NCBI RefSeq assembly: GCF_023159225.1
Contig: NC_063174.1
Coordinates: forward strand, 35,165,691-35,229,690
DNA length: 64,000 nt
From: Perognathus longimembris pacificus
Lineage: Eukaryota > Chordata > Mammalia > Rodentia > Heteromyidae
Direction of reading: 5' to 3'
Shown: positions 1 to 11,323 of the stretch, piece by piece
Position numbering within the stretch: the first letter of the stretch is position 1
Layout: every line of letters begins with the position of its first letter
Made by a program: the position numbers and the translations under genes
Notes under the pieces: model-generated
What the model was told of the DNA's origin: nothing
The model's input: only the letters and a program-made list of their open reading frames with translations
Database searches by the model: none

Positions 1-47
1 AAATGTATAGATGTTGTAACATTTTAAAGATGTTTTGTAGCTGTACC

Positions 48-126
48 TTTCCTCCCATAGCTGGCTTTGAACTGCTCAGCCTTCTGAGTTAACTAGATTG
101 CAAGAATGAGCCTCCCCTACCAGGAA
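48..126 (-). mobile_element. Type B (7SL/ID chimeric) SINE fragment
   Basis: Only the 7SL/B1-like end is left: GCTGGCTTTGAACTGCTCAG followed by the CCTTCTGAGT-ACTAG block, the reverse complement of the left half of type B SINEs seen in full elsewhere (for example 14026-14286). Confidence 0.55.
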
Positions 127-439
127 CTATTTCAAAAGTATATCCCTAACATTTGAAAGTGGTAATTATAACCGAATACATCTTCTCCTATTGTTTATGT
201 AACTTCAATACCAAGATTATTTTTCACACAAAATTTTGGTATATTCTCATCAGTAAGAAAATGTATAGTTTCACCAGGTATCTTTGCTTCCTTAGCAATT
301 TTATATTTATTTTTGTATGGGTACATAGAAACATATTTTTTAGTTTCTCTTATGACACACAATTATAGTAGATGCTTTTAAAAATTAGTATATATTAATT
401 ATGCATACTCTGATGGATTTCAGTGTGGTATATGAAGAA

Positions 440-1345
440 ATGTATGCACTAAACTTACACAGCAGCCCTTTATTGCCACCATGACCTTCCTCCCTTTTTA
501 TCCTTTAGATTTAAGGATTTTTTAAAGCATCTTCCACATAGAAGAGGGAAAAAAAGCTGGTATTGTTCTTATGGCTTATTTCATTTAATATAATATCTAC
601 TAGTGACATCTATTTAGCTACAAATGGCAGGATTTTATTTTCTTTATAGGAATTTTCTTCATGACAGGATTTCATTCCCTTCATAGCAATAGGCTCCTGT
701 GTTCATTCCATATCTTAACTACTCTGAGTAGAACTATAATAATTTACACTCCCACCAACAGTATACAAGAGTTCCTTTTTCTCCACATTCTCACCAGCAT
801 TCATTTGTTATAATAACCATTATAACTAAATTTCATACCTGTTTTGAGATGCATTTCCTGAATATTTAAAAATATTGAACACTTTTTCCTATATTTTTTA
901 GGCAGTTGTATTTCTTCTTTTGTTCTGTGACCATTCTAATCATTTGCCCATTTTCAATTGAATTTTTGGAGCTAAGAGTTCCTTATATATTTTGGATACT
1001 AATCTTTCATCACATGAATATCTGTCAAACATGTTTTTTCCCCATTCTTCAGGTTGTCTATTCACAGTGTTGATGGTTTCATGTAGAATCTATTTAGTTT
1101 TTCATACTCCCACTTGTTAATCTTTAGTTGTTTTTGTGTGGAGTAGAGGTGGGGGTTGTGTTTTGTCTTTTCTTTTTTGGTACTGGGGATCAAACCCACG
1201 ATGTTGAACTTGCTAGGCAAGTGCTTTGCCACTGAGCTATACATCCCAGCCCAATCTTTAGGTTTTGGTTTTTTTTTCTGTCCCTTTTCTAGTTGGATAT
1301 CATGAAGTATTTCTTCTACATTTTCTTCTAGTAGTTTTTTATTTT
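440..1345 (-). mobile_element. Old LINE-1 ORF2 3' region, antisense, with SINE fragment
   Basis: Typical antisense LINE-1 ORF2 wording is readable, such as TTTACACTCCCACCAACAGT, CTCCACATTCTCACCAGCAT and the TTTCATCACATG-ATATCTG block, though much decayed. It is interrupted at about 1140-1255 by an antisense ID-type tRNA-derived SINE piece (GGTACTGGGGATCAAACCCA ... GCCACTGAGCTATACATCCC). No ORF2 frame survives. Confidence 0.8.
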
Positions 1346-1690
1346 TAATTTATTGTCAGAATGATGTACAGTGGGGTTACAGTTTCATACTTAAGGCAGT
1401 GAGTACGTTTCTTTTTTTTTTTTTTTTTTGGCCAGTCCTGGGCCTTGGACTCAGGGCCTGAGCACTGTCCCTGGCTTCTTCCCGCTCAAGGCTAGCACTC
1501 TGCCACTTGAGCCACAGCGCCGCTTCTGGCCGTTTTCTGTATATGTGGTGCTGGGGAATCGAACCTAGGGCCTCGTGTATCCGAGGCAGGCACTCTTGCC
1601 ACTAGGCTATATCCCCAGCCCCCGTTTCTTATCAAACTTATTGCCTTCTCCCTCATTTTTCTCCCACCTTCCCTCCCTCCCTCCCAGTAG
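1345..1690 (-). mobile_element. LINE-1 3' UTR, antisense, split by a young SINE
   Basis: The block TTTATTGTCAGAATGATGTA and GGGGTTACAGTTTCATACTT is the reverse complement of the LINE-1 3' end that recurs at 6808, 14572, 36656 and 56528. It resumes after the SINE at 1414-1622 with CGTTTCTTATCAAACTTATT and a C-rich tract. Confidence 0.75.
1414..1622 (-). mobile_element. Type A (ID-like dimer) SINE, young
   Basis: Type A SINEs here are about 200 bp. They have a tRNA-like left unit with an A box (TGGCCTAGTGG) and B box (GGTTCGATTCC), a second ID-like unit (GTGGCTCAAGTGGCAGAGTG), a tail part ending CCAGGACTGGC and an A-rich tail. This copy is reversed, carries the young signature (CTCG-ATAC-CGAGG, GAGCGGGAAGAAGCC) and is flanked by the duplication CGTTTCTT (1406-1413 and 1623-1630) inside a LINE-1 3' UTR. 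Confidence 0.93.
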
Positions 1691-2000
1691 TTTTATAGTC
1701 TTTGATCTCTCATGTCAATTTTTGTTCAGAGTGAGACATTGAGTGGGGGGGTGTCATCTTTTGCATATGAGTATCCAGTTTTAGCAGCACTATTTATTAA
1801 AGAGGTGTCCTATCTGTGGTGCATGATTTTGTTATTTTTATTAAGAATTGGTTGGCTATAGATATATATAGCTGTCTTCCTGAGAATCTCTATTTATTGA
1901 CCTGCGAATCTGTTTTTATGCTAGTACCATGTTTTGTTTACTATGGGTTTTTAGTACATCTTGAAATGAAGTATTATGATGCTTTAACTCCTTCCTTCCC
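1690..2000 (-). mobile_element. LINE-1 ORF2 fragment, antisense
   Basis: TTTTAGCAGCACTATTTATT, the AATTGGTTGGCTATAGATAT block and TATGCTAGTACCATG-TTTTG are recognisable antisense LINE-1 ORF2 sequence. It is decayed and not coding. Confidence 0.75.
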
Positions 2001-2201
2001 TTTTTTTTTCCATTCTGTTCCTCCCTTTCTCTCTTTTTCTTCCTTCATTTTTTTACAATACGAGGGTTTGAACTCACCATCATATGCTTGCTAGGTAAAT
2101 GTTCCACCACTTGTGCCATTCCCCCAGCCCTTTTAGCTTTACTTAATTTTCAATTATGGCCTTGCATTTATGAGCTGGCACATTTTTCTTTTCTTTTCTT
2201 C

Positions 2202-2400
2202 TTTTTTTTACCAGTCCTGGGGCTTGAACTAAGGGCCTGAGCACTGTCCCTGGCTTCTTTTTGCTCAAGGCTAGCACTCCACCACGTGAGCCACAGCACC
2301 ACTTATGGCCTTTTCTACATATGTGGTGCTGAGGAATCGAACCTAGGGCTTCACGTATACGAGCCAAGCACTCTTGCCACTAGGCCATATTCCCAGCCCC
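2202..2400 (-). mobile_element. Type A SINE
   Basis: Full-length reversed copy from a T-rich tail through CCAGTCCTGGGGCTTGAACT to CATATTCCCAGCCCC. It shows an older signature (TTTTTGCTCAAGG) and several mutations in the B box region. Confidence 0.92.
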
Positions 2401-2609
2401 AATGCACATGGCTTTTATTGAACATATCTTTGATTATAAAAATGAGCTACTAGTGCTCTAGTTTGACATTTTTTTGTGTTTTAATTCTATTGTTTTTTTG
2501 TTTACATTTACTGTAATTACTAATGTAGTTAGGCCTAAATCTTTTCTCTCACTTTTTTCTGTTTATCACATCAGCTTAAAAAAAATTCCTCCTCAAGCTG
2601 CTCACTGGT

Positions 2610-2695
2610 GGCCTATGCTTGTAGACATATCTTCTCTGGAGACTGAGATGTGACCATCATGGTTCAAAGCTCCAGGACTGGCACACACAAAATGT
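2610..2695 (+). mobile_element. Decayed type B SINE, partial
   Basis: Short matches to type B: CTCACTGGTGGCCTATGCTTGTA, a GAGACTGAGATGTGA block and GGTTCAAAGCTCCAGGACTG. The middle is deleted. Confidence 0.5.
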
Positions 2696-2813
2696 CTTCC
2701 ATTATTTTTTCCTATTTCTAATTTTTTAAATTTTGTTTGTTCCCTCTATTAGCTTTCCAGTGATATGTTCTACTATAATTGTAATTTGAGTCATTCGAGA
2801 TTTTAATAAATAC

Positions 2814-3013
2814 TTTTTTTTTTGCCAGTCCTGGGCCTTGGACTCAGGGCCTGAGCACTGTCCCTGGCTTCTTTTTGCTCAAGGCTAGCACTCTGCCACT
2901 TGAGCCACAGTGCCACTTCTGGCCCTTTCTATATATGTGGTGCTGAGGACTCAAACTTAGGGCTTCATGTATATGAGCCAAGCACTCTTTCCACTAGATC
3001 ATATTCCCAGCCC
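2814..3013 (-). mobile_element. Type A SINE
   Basis: Reversed full-length copy, T tail then GCCAGTCCTGGGCCTTGGAC, ending CATATTCCCAGCCC. Old signature with many substitutions in the tRNA-like half. Confidence 0.92.
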
Positions 3014-3204
3014 TATATTTTTCATTTTTATGCTTCTCATACTAGAATGAAAGGTACACAACACCATAACCTGATTATTAGTTGATAAGGTGGCTCATGA
3101 ATCAAGCTTTCATTTATAGATGATGATATCATGTTTTGAATGTAGTAGATGAGTATACAGGAGATATATAGTTGGGTCAATTAACACTTCAAAGGCCTTA
3201 TTTT

Positions 3205-3565
3205 AAAGATTGAGGCTCATGGTCGATTCCTAACTACCCAGGAGGCCAACATGAGGAGGATCATGGCATAAAGCAATCCTGAAACTACATCTGAACCAAA
3301 ACCAAACTAACAAAAGCAAATAGGTATCAGTGGACAATACCTATTAGCCAAGCTACTCAGGCAATTGAAACTTGGAGGATTGCAGTCCTAGGCCAACTCC
3401 AGTAGAAAAGTTTACTTATTCTATCTCCAAAATAACAAGCAAAAAATAAAAGTAGAGCTGCATCTGTGAGTCATATAGTAGAAAGCCTGTCTAGCAAGGA
3501 CACAGAAGACCTCATGTTCGTACTCCAGTACCACCAAACAATTAAAATTAAAAAGAAAAAAAAAA
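3205..3565 (+). mobile_element. Type C (old B1-ID) SINE, two degraded units
   Basis: Two B1-like units (CTACCCAGGAGGCCAACATG near 3233, and AGCTACTCAGGCAATTGAAA near 3350) are followed by an ID-like part (GCCTGTCTAGCAAGGACACA, then CTCCAGTACCACC) and an A-rich tail at 3545-3568. It is more decayed than types A and B. Confidence 0.6.
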
Positions 3566-3572
3566 AAAGCAA

Positions 3573-3657
3573 AAGGGCTGGGAGTATAGTGGGGTAGAGT
3601 GGGTTGCCCAGTAGCTCAAAGCTCTAAGTTCAAACTCTAGTACTGCCAACTAAAAGG
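3573..3657 (+). mobile_element. ID-like SINE fragment
   Basis: GGGCTGGGAGTATAG followed by a short second unit and CAAACTCTAGTACTGCCA resembles an internally deleted ID SINE. Confidence 0.5.
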
Positions 3658-4769
3658 CCAAACATGGGTTTTATAATATATACATACATTTTTATCACCA
3701 TCAAATTATATTTTAGAAAACTTTAAAACAAACCATGCCAGGTAAAAGACACTACTAACAATAGATTACTCATTGTGTGATTCCATGTGTTTATAGATAC
3801 CTAGATGAGGGAAATCCTTAGAAACAACTTGTAAAACTATGTTTCTAGGAATAACACAATTGAGGTGGTGGCGTACCCAACTGATGATGTTTATTGGGTC
3901 TCTTTTGGAGCTTTGAATATGCTTAAAGTTACATGGTAGTAGTAGTAGCAGTTACACAACATATTGAATGCACTGAGAGTCACTTGACTGTATACTTTAA
4001 ATAGGTGACTTTTATGTTTTATAAAATATATCAGAAAACAACAAGCTTAAGTCTTATCCATGGTATTTATATTGTGAAAAGAAGATACTGTTAAAGGACT
4101 AATGAGCAATAGCTAAATATAGGCCGAAAGTTTGCATGATTAGGGATAGAATGTGTGGTCCTAATTCATGAGAAGCAGAGCAAGCTATATGGTCTAGATA
4201 GCAAGAAAATATCCAAGAAATGCTAAATTATTTTATTTGTGTTCATAATCATGTAAGTAACTTGTCAGTGCTGTAGCTTCAATGTTTCTAATGGTATTTG
4301 TTTTCTATGCTACAATAGTAATCCTTAATCTTTTTCAATATGATTGTTGTAGTTGTGGATTTCCTTTTTAAGTATCAGTGGTTGAACGCAGGGCCTTGTT
4401 CTGGTTTAGTTTTTTTGCTTATTCTTTGTAGCTGGATAATACTCTATTGATGTATCACATGTATACCACTTGCACAGAGAAAGGGGAAACAAGAAACCAG
4501 TCAAGATATCAAATTTTTCATAAAGCTGTATCATACACAAATCCTCAATGACATCCTGGTGGAGGCAAACATATATTAAGACTTGAAAGATATATTGTAG
4601 GTGCAGAAAAAACAAGTATGGTAAGATCATGTAAGATTCAAAATATCCAGAGTGGGACAAAACTAGAACGTATAATATGTATACTTGGAGGAATCTTTTG
4701 AAAACTCAGGTTCTGGTGCAGCAAATTTTCAAAGCAGCTAGATTCTTCATTCTTCTTCCTTCTTCCTTC

Positions 4770-4998
4770 TGTGCTTGTCCTGTGGTTTGAACTCAGGGCC
4801 TGGCCAGTGTTCCTGAGCTTCTTTTGCAAGTCTGGCTTTGTAGCACTTGGCCACAACTCCACTTTTGGCCTTTATGGTGTGGTTAGTAGGAAATAAGACT
4901 CAGATACTTTCCTGCCCAGGCTGGCTTTAAACAGCGATACTCAGTCTTCAACATCCTGAGTAACTAGCATTACAGGGGTGAGATACTGCTGTGTGGCA
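4770..4998 (-). mobile_element. Type B (7SL/ID chimeric) SINE
   Basis: Reversed copy: ID-like half (GGTTTGAACTCAGGGCCTGG, ACTTGGCCACAACTCCACTT), then the link GTGTGGTTAGTAGGAAATAAGA, then the 7SL-like half (CCTGCCCAGGCTGGCTTTAA, GAGTAACTAGCATTACAGG). Confidence 0.82.
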
Positions 4999-5099
4999 GA
5001 TTCTTCATTCTTAACTTGCTCCCGTGTGATAATAATACTGTTGGCACTCAGTCCATACTATGCGTAAGAAATATAGGTGAACTGCTTCAATATGACTTT

Positions 5100-5489
5100 T
5101 TTTTTCATTTTTTTTATTAATTGGACATAAATTTTTTTACAAGGTGTTGTGCAAAGAGGGTGCAGTTACATAGTAGGGCAGTGTGTACATTTCTTATGAT
5201 ATCTTACGACCTGTTTTTCTATCCCTTGTCTAGGTCAGGTTGACATATATGTAATATACAATGTTTCAAGAACATATACAGTATTCACAGACTTGGTCTC
5301 TACTGTCTCTCCGTCTCCCTTTGTTAACAGTCATATATCAGGGAGATCATGCCCCTTTGTTTTCTGTGTTCTAGGCTTGTCTCACTCAACATTATTTGTT
5401 CGAGTTCTGACCATTTCCCTGCAAATAACAGTATTTCACCATTCCTAATCGCTATGTAGTATTCCATTGTGTATAAGTACCACAATATG
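5100..5489 (-). mobile_element. LINE-1 3' end, antisense, 5'-truncated
   Basis: It begins with a T-rich tail, then ACAAGGTGTTGTGCAAAGAG (a 3' UTR type also seen at 31900), and ends inside ORF2 (TATGTAGTATTCCATTGTGT). About 390 bp of a 5'-truncated insertion. Confidence 0.8.
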
Positions 5490-5490
5490 A

Positions 5491-5945
5491 CTTTTTTTTT
5501 ACCCCTTTTTGTTAGATCTGGGCTTTGACGTCTAGGCTTGGGTGTTGGCTTTTAGGTGCTGCTCCTTTTGCTCAAGGCTAGCACTCTACCACTTAAGCTA
5601 TAGCACCACTTCTGGATTTTTCTGTGATTAATTGGAGATTAGAGTCTCAAAAACTTTCCTCTCAGGGCTGGGGATATAGCCTAGTGGCAAGAGTGCCTGC
5701 CTCGGATACACGAGGCCCTAGGTTCGATTCCCCAGCACCACATATACAGAAAACGGCCAGAAGCGGCACTGTGGCTCAGGTGGCAGAGTGCTAGCCTTGA
5801 GCGGGAAGAAGCCAGGGACAGTGCTCAGGCCCTGAGTCCAAGGCCCAGGACTGGCCAAAAAAAAAAAAAAAAAAAAAACTTTCCTCTCAGGCTGGATTCG
5901 AGCTATGATCCTTATATCTCAGCCTCCTCAGTAGCTAGAATTTTT
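5491..5945 (-). mobile_element. Type B SINE split by a young type A SINE
   Basis: The ID-like half lies at about 5500-5650 (GCTCAAGGCTAGCACTCTAC) and the 7SL-like half at about 5876-5945 (CAGGCTGGATTCGAGCTATG). The two are separated by the type A insertion at 5666-5875. Confidence 0.85.
5666..5875 (+). mobile_element. Type A SINE, young, nested
   Basis: Full length with intact A box (TAGCCTAGTGG) and B box (GGTTCGATTCC), the young signature and a tail of about 19 A. A perfect 15-bp duplication AAACTTTCCTCTCAG at 5651-5665 and 5876-5890 marks recent insertion into an older type B SINE. Confidence 0.96.
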
Positions 5946-6409
5946 AATACAATTTTTACCTCTGATCACCTTCTATAATCATAGTTTCTTCCCAAAGGAG
6001 TCAGAGTTGCTCTCCCAAGCAGGGCTCCTCAGATGCTAAGAAATTCCCAACGTTTTTCCATTATAGTTTTCTCAAATCCTAAAAAAAAAACCAAAAACTG
6101 AAGACATGCAACCCCAAATATTTTTAGTAACAGTAGACCTATTTTCATGCTTATGGCTAGTAAAAGAATGTTTCTCAGTGCAACATGGTCTGTGATGATA
6201 GTTACAAGATAACTTAGAGATCTGTAAAAGATGGTACAGACAATAGACCCAAGAATGTGACAGGAGTTGAAAACACCTGCTACATCTATCCTTCCTGATC
6301 TATTAGTCCTGATTCTGTCTATGTGTACAACTTCATTTACAAATGACATTTGAAATATAACTCTCAAGTTCTTTAAAATGCAAGCCCTTCATTGAATGGC
6401 TTTACTCTT

Positions 6410-6430
6410 TTGTTGTTGTTGTTGTTGTTG
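6410..6430 (+). repeat. (GTT)n microsatellite
   Basis: Seven GTT units followed by GCTGCTGCTGGTGGTGG. It is the expanded reverse of the A-rich tail of the SINE at 6437. Confidence 0.9.
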
Positions 6431-6436
6431 CTGCTG

Positions 6437-6666
6437 CTGGTGGTGGTCCTGGGGCTTGAACTCAGGGCCTGTCCCTGGACCTCTTTGTGCTCAAGGCTAA
6501 TCCTCTACCATTTGAGCCACAGCACCATTTCCAGCCTTTTTGAGTAGTTTATTGGAGATTAAAGTCTTACAGGAACGTTTCTGTATGGGCTGGCTCTGAA
6601 TTGCAGCCCTCAGATCTCAGCCTCCTGAGTAGCTAAGATTACAGGCATGAACCACTGGCACCTGGC
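6437..6666 (-). mobile_element. Type B SINE
   Basis: Near full-length reversed copy: GGGGCTTGAACTCAGGGCCT, TTTGAGCCACAGCACCATTT, the TTTATTGGAGATTAAAGTCT link, then GGCTGGCTCTGAATTGCAGC and TCAGCCTCCTGAGTAGCTAA. Confidence 0.9.
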
Positions 6667-6807
6667 TGAAAGGCCTTACACTTGACCCAGCTTCCTTCCT
6701 TGCCATATTGATTGTTTGTATATATCAATGGCAAAGAAACTCAAAGCAAGTAATGAAAGAAATGGCTTCAAATTTGCACTCAAAAGAGGTAGGGAAGAAA
6801 GGATTTA

Positions 6808-7035
6808 AGAAACTAAAAAAGACAAACAACTACAAAAGCAATACTTGCAGAACTGCTTGGTGTAAGTGAACTGAACACCTGGGGGGGGGGGAAGGGAAAA
6901 GGGGAGGAGGGAGAGGGGTATGAGGGACAAGGTAACAAACAGTACGAGAAATGTATCCAATGCCTAACGTATGAAACTGTAACCTCTCTGTACATCAGTT
7001 TGATAATAAAAATTTGAAAAAAAAATTAAAAAAAA
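6808..7035 (+). mobile_element. LINE-1 3' UTR, 5'-truncated
   Basis: It shares AACAACTACAAAAGCAATAC, a G-rich tract and CATACGTTAGGCA-type sequence (reversed) with the LINE-1 at 56528. It ends with TCAGTTTGATAATAAAAATT and an A tail. The ten-G run at about 6881-6891 belongs to the 3' UTR polypurine tract. Confidence 0.88.
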
Positions 7036-7596
7036 AGAAAGTTCCAGAAAATTACATACTCCAAACTTCTCTATTTGAGTGAAAACTTGAGACAAGAAAA
7101 TTGTCCTTATTTTTTTTTTTTACATTTCTATTACATTGTGAAGTGCCACCGTGAATATATTAACTGAAGTATTTCTTGTGAAGTAAATAGACTAGTGAAA
7201 CAGTAAGTGCATGGGTACATGAGACTGGAATACTTGAATTCTGTACTAGTAGGTAAGGAATAATGCTTAGACTTAGGGAGTTGTAGGATTACATGATTAT
7301 TATGGTCACCTAAAAGTCTAAAAACCTAACTTTGGATAGGAATGTTTCTTTTTAAATACTGAATCTACAGTTGAACTTACAACATCAGAGAAATTTGTAC
7401 TGTTTCTAATTATTTATTGTGGGAACAGAAATCTTGAATAATATTACTACAATACAAATTAGTCTAAGCTTTTTGACATCTTTGTGGTCCTGCACAGTTG
7501 AACTAGTTGTGGAATTCATGCTCATGTAACTGTATAGATGGTCTCTTTGAATCAAAGTTCTCATTTGTTGGGCTGTATTACAGAATTAAAACATTT

Positions 7597-7805
7597 ATTT
7601 ATTTATTTATTTTTGCCAGTCCTGGGCCTTGGACTAAGGGCCTGAGCACCTTCCCTGGCTTCTTCCAGCTCAAGGCTAGCACTCTGCCACCTGAGCCACA
7701 GCGCCCCTTCTGGCCACTTTCTATATATGTGGTGCTGGGGCATTGAACTGGGAGCTTCATGTGTAGGAGGCAAGCACTCTTGCCACTAGGCCATATTCCC
7801 AGCTT
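7597..7805 (-). mobile_element. Type A SINE
   Basis: Reversed full-length copy with an (ATTT)n tail, flanked by the 14-bp duplication GAATTAAAACATTT at 7583-7596 and 7806-7819. Confidence 0.95.
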
Positions 7806-7843
7806 GAATTAAAACATTTTTAAACCACAGTGCTGTGTGTCTG

Positions 7844-8045
7844 TAGGTATAACTTAGTGTAATGTGAACGTAGATAACATGCACAGTACCCTAAATTCAG
7901 TCTCTGATACCAAAACAATAAGAGAGAATGCAGGGAAAGAAGGAATCAGGAAAGGAAAGGAGAAATACAAGGAAGTAGTGAGTGAAGAATGAGGGTAGAA
8001 AAAGAGGAAGGGAGGGAGGGAACAGAGTAAGGGAAGGAGGCCCTA
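7844..8045 (+). mobile_element. ID-like SINE fragment with purine-rich tail
   Basis: AGGTATAACTTAGTG and the ACATGCACAGTACCCTAAAT block followed by CAGTCTCTGATACCAAAA resemble a decayed ID SINE. The next 120 bp are almost all A and G (GGAAAGGAGAAATACAAGGA and similar), probably an expanded tail. Confidence 0.45.
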
Positions 8046-8547
8046 ACTCAGGTCTTTCTAATTTAACTTAATGGAAAAGTAATACTGAAAAGTATAAAAC
8101 TTTCTAAAACATCCTGAAATATAATATAAAACGTTGATCTAGTAACATGAGCATAAATTGGGATTCCAACACATCTAAGTTGAACTCTAGCCTTCTTGGT
8201 TACAAGCTGTTGAATGTATATTTAGAGCACTTTGAATCTACTAATAAAAAATGAATGATTGTATTTCCTTACGTTTAAAAACAAGTATGACAGTTTGACA
8301 ATAAAAATTTAAAAAACAAGTATGAATATTTAGCTAGTATGACTGATAAAGTTATTAAAGAGCAAAATTATCATAGGTAGTGGTAAACTCTTTTAACTTG
8401 AGTAAACTTTATATGGTTGAAAAGAACTTAATGTAATCCATATAAATACAAAACAGAATTGTAACTCTGTATGGTATTTTTTGTTTTATTGCCTCCAACA
8501 ATTTGATGCTTTCATTCTCATGGTCAGTAATTAAAAATAAATATCTC

Positions 8548-8747
8548 GGGGCTGGGGATATAGCCTAGTGGCAAGAGTGCCTGCCTCGGTATACCCAAGG
8601 CCCTAGGTTCGATTCTCCAGCACCACATATACAGAAAACGGCCAGAAGCGGCGCTGTGGCTCAAGTGGCAGAGTGCTAGCCTTGAGCGGGAAGAAGCCAG
8701 GGACAGTGCTCAGGCCCTGAGTCCAAGGCCCAGGACTGGCCAAAAAA

Positions 8748-8772
<25 letters not shown>
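8548..8772 (+). mobile_element. Type A SINE, young, with (AAAT)n tail
   Basis: Nearly identical to the copies at 5666, 26364, 34937 and 56895. Its tail is (AAAT)n. The duplication AAATAAATATCTC is at 8535-8547 and 8773-8785. It ends only 180 bp before the 8953 gephyrin exon. Confidence 0.95.
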
Positions 8773-8778
<6 letters not shown>

Positions 8779-8952
8779 ATATCTCAAACTGCTTTACAAA
8801 TTGATGAATAGTGAGAATTAATGAATTGTCTTTCTAAAAATTACTCGTTTTTCAGAAGAGTCTGTGTTACCTGGCTAAATATGAAGTACATGAGACTTGA
8901 TTATTTTTAGCAAGCAATTTCTCCTTGTACCAATACTATTATTTTCTTTCAG

Positions 8953-9045
8953 GAAACTCTAATAGATTGGTGTGATGAAAAGGAACTTAATTTGATATTA
9001 ACAACTGGAGGAACAGGATTTGCACCACGAGATGTCACTCCAGAG
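8953..9045 (+). CDS. GPHN: GPHN exon: G domain, residues about 68-98
   Basis: This 93-nt exon has 31 codons and is phase 0 at both ends. The acceptor is a pyrimidine-rich tract ending in CTTTCAG and the donor is GAG|GTAAGAG. The translation runs from [11 protein letters not shown] to APRDVTPE and matches gephyrin residues 68-98 by my count. It carries the [11 protein letters not shown] motif (about residues 84-94), the conserved molybdopterin-site loop of the MogA/MoaB/Cnx1-G family. This domain forms the trimer and adenylylates molybdopterin in the cytosol. There are no stops or frameshifts and no change from the mammalian protein as I remember it. The preceding exon is beyond the left edge. 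A young SINE ends 180 bp upstream, at 8772. Confidence 0.96.
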
Positions 9046-10199
9046 GTAAGAGAGTATATGCCTTTTATCTGTCATATTCAAGTAATGAACTACTTGAGTT
9101 ATTTCTGATCCTTTTTTCTACTTTAAAAATAATTTTGCCAGAGAAAAGAAGTCCTTGATGTCATAAAAATGTAAGAGTTTGACTCCAGATGAATTATTAT
9201 GAAAAATATTTTATAACTTTTTGGAGCTTAACTGTAAATGGTATAAGAAAGACTGAACTGTTCTAGAATTTAATCCTTTGCTTCATTTTCTATGGTGCCC
9301 GCTAAACCTTATTACATTATTGCAGAATTCTAATGTACTTTGTCAATACAGTTCAAAATGGTTCTGGTTCATCATTGTTAAGTTCCTTTGTCATCTGTCT
9401 AAAAATTTAAGTTTGAGGATGAGATAATTGTAAATAGCATATTTATAATAATTTCATAGAACTACTGATCAAAAAGTGACTTTTCCATAATTTTAAATGG
9501 GAATGATATTTAATTGTAGCATTTAATAAACTACAAAAACATTAATTTCTTAACTTCATACCACAAGAATCACCTACCTTTGCAAGGAAAAATTTATAGG
9601 AATAATGAAGAATAGATAATACTCGTTAGTCTATAGGAAGAGGTCTGTATTTTGTTTTGAAGGCCTCCATAAATTCCAAGTATCATATTGGAACAATATG
9701 AAACCTTATATTACTACTTGTGACATAGTTTTCTTTACCATCTGATAAAGTATTTATTGGCTCAATTTTGACTTAATGGTAGTTTTGTCCTTCAATTTTC
9801 AAATCAGTACATTATTATATCTACACTTTATTTTCAGCTACATACTTTTTCTTTACACTCATTAAATAATTCCTCTCATTCCTTCTCTACTACACTGTTT
9901 TTTCATACTTTAGCTTAATCAGATTCAACCAGATTTCCTTTTAAAATGCAGATTGCTGCAGGTTTTATATAGAGTTTCTCATTCAGTAATGTATATGTAG
10001 TATTTTACAATAGGTGCTGCCCAGCTTCTTCTATAAGGAGAGAACAAACATTTTAAGCTATGTAGGTCCTGTTATATCTTTATCATATAAATAAAATAAA
10101 CATACATAGTAAAGGATTCAGGGATACACACACACATACATATATTCTTAACCTTGTAGACTGTTTAAAAACTTAATATAAATCTATTACAGATTCTAT

Positions 10200-10330
10200 G
10201 AAGTTTAATATGCCTTTATTTATTATCTTTTTATTTGCATGCATTAATTGTACAGGGGGAGTTTCTTTATAACATTTTCCATACATGCATAAAATGTATT
10301 CCAGTCAAATTAAACCTCTCTATCAGTAAT
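10200..10330 (-). mobile_element. Possible old LINE-1 3' end, antisense
   Basis: GCATTAATTGTACAGGGGGA and CATTTTCCATACATGCATAA resemble an older LINE-1 3' UTR. Short and decayed. Confidence 0.4.
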
Positions 10331-10365
10331 TCAGTATTTCTTCATGGAGTCCTGAAAACTTGTAT

Positions 10366-10434
10366 TTCTTCCAAGGCCCAGGTGATGGTTCTTATCTACA
10401 GACTATACTTTTGAATTTGAAGAACCACTGTTCT
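10366..10434 (+). mobile_element. MER20 (hAT-Charlie) 3' end fragment
   Basis: CCAGGTGATGGTTCTTATCT followed by CTTTTGAATTTGAAGAACCACTG matches the end of MER20, whose terminal repeat reads GAGAACCACTG. Confidence 0.55.
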
Positions 10435-11323
10435 AAGATATCAAAATGAAATTTTAAAGCAAACAGTAAAATACTTAATATTTTCCTATGTAAACAATAC
10501 AAGCCTTTGATATTAGAATTACAGTTACAAATAAAAATAGATTTGCATGTAAAGCAATTCAAAAATTGTGCTGGGAGACTTTGAACTTCGAGTGCATAAA
10601 ATCAAGTGTGTATTAATTATTCAATTTATTTTGTTTCTGGGTCCTAATTAGAAGTGGTCCTTTGGCCAATTTCTATATTTCTTTCACACTGTGAGACGAG
10701 CTACAAAAGTACAATTTAGAGGGAAGGCATAAACTGAAATAGTGTTTGTATTTTGTTCTTTTTATTTTGTGTATAAGAAATCTGACTACATATGTAAAAG
10801 TATATTTTTGGAGTTTGAGTATTAAGTGTTTAGATAAGTGATCTTTATATACCATGAATTGTTTGTATGAAGGTTTAATATTTTCATAATACTAACAGAA
10901 AAGTAGAAAAATTTTATTATAGATTCCATTCATAAACAATATTTTACTTATGGGAAAGTAAATTTACTTCACCAAATTCCCTGAATCCTTTGAGCTTCAG
11001 TATCAGGCTGAAAATGTAAACTTCTTTGAAAAATTAAAGTTCTGGCTCAGGTGCTCACTAACAAAATGATGATAGATGGGTTTTTACATTAATAACAAAT
11101 GTGCATTTTCTCAAAAAATGGAATTCTCCAAGTCCCTGCATACCAAATATCTTTTGTTTCAATTCAGTTCTATTTCTGCTACCTGGAAGTATGGTCAGAC
11201 TCCATAGTTTTGAAGTTCAGTACCAAAGACTCTAAACTTCAGGTGCCACTCTCAAATTTGGGGGCTCCAGATTACCTCCACTTTTGTCCTACTCTTTTTC
11301 ATGGGTCTATAGATTTCTTCTTC

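Larger units (their letters stand above)
1..8952 (+). other. GPHN: GPHN intron (3' part of an intron starting left of window)
   Basis: This intron is densely filled with antisense LINE-1 pieces and SINEs (listed separately). Stretches where I recognise nothing are 3660-4400, 7040-7580 and 8040-8530. The part at 150-440 is AT-rich and probably decayed LINE. The acceptor at 8951-8952 has a normal pyrimidine tract. Confidence 0.9.

Noticed and set aside
6029..6367. A 112-codon minus-strand frame
   Set aside because: No recognised homology or promoter. It is in AT-rich intron and looks like a chance frame; the flanks are SINEs.
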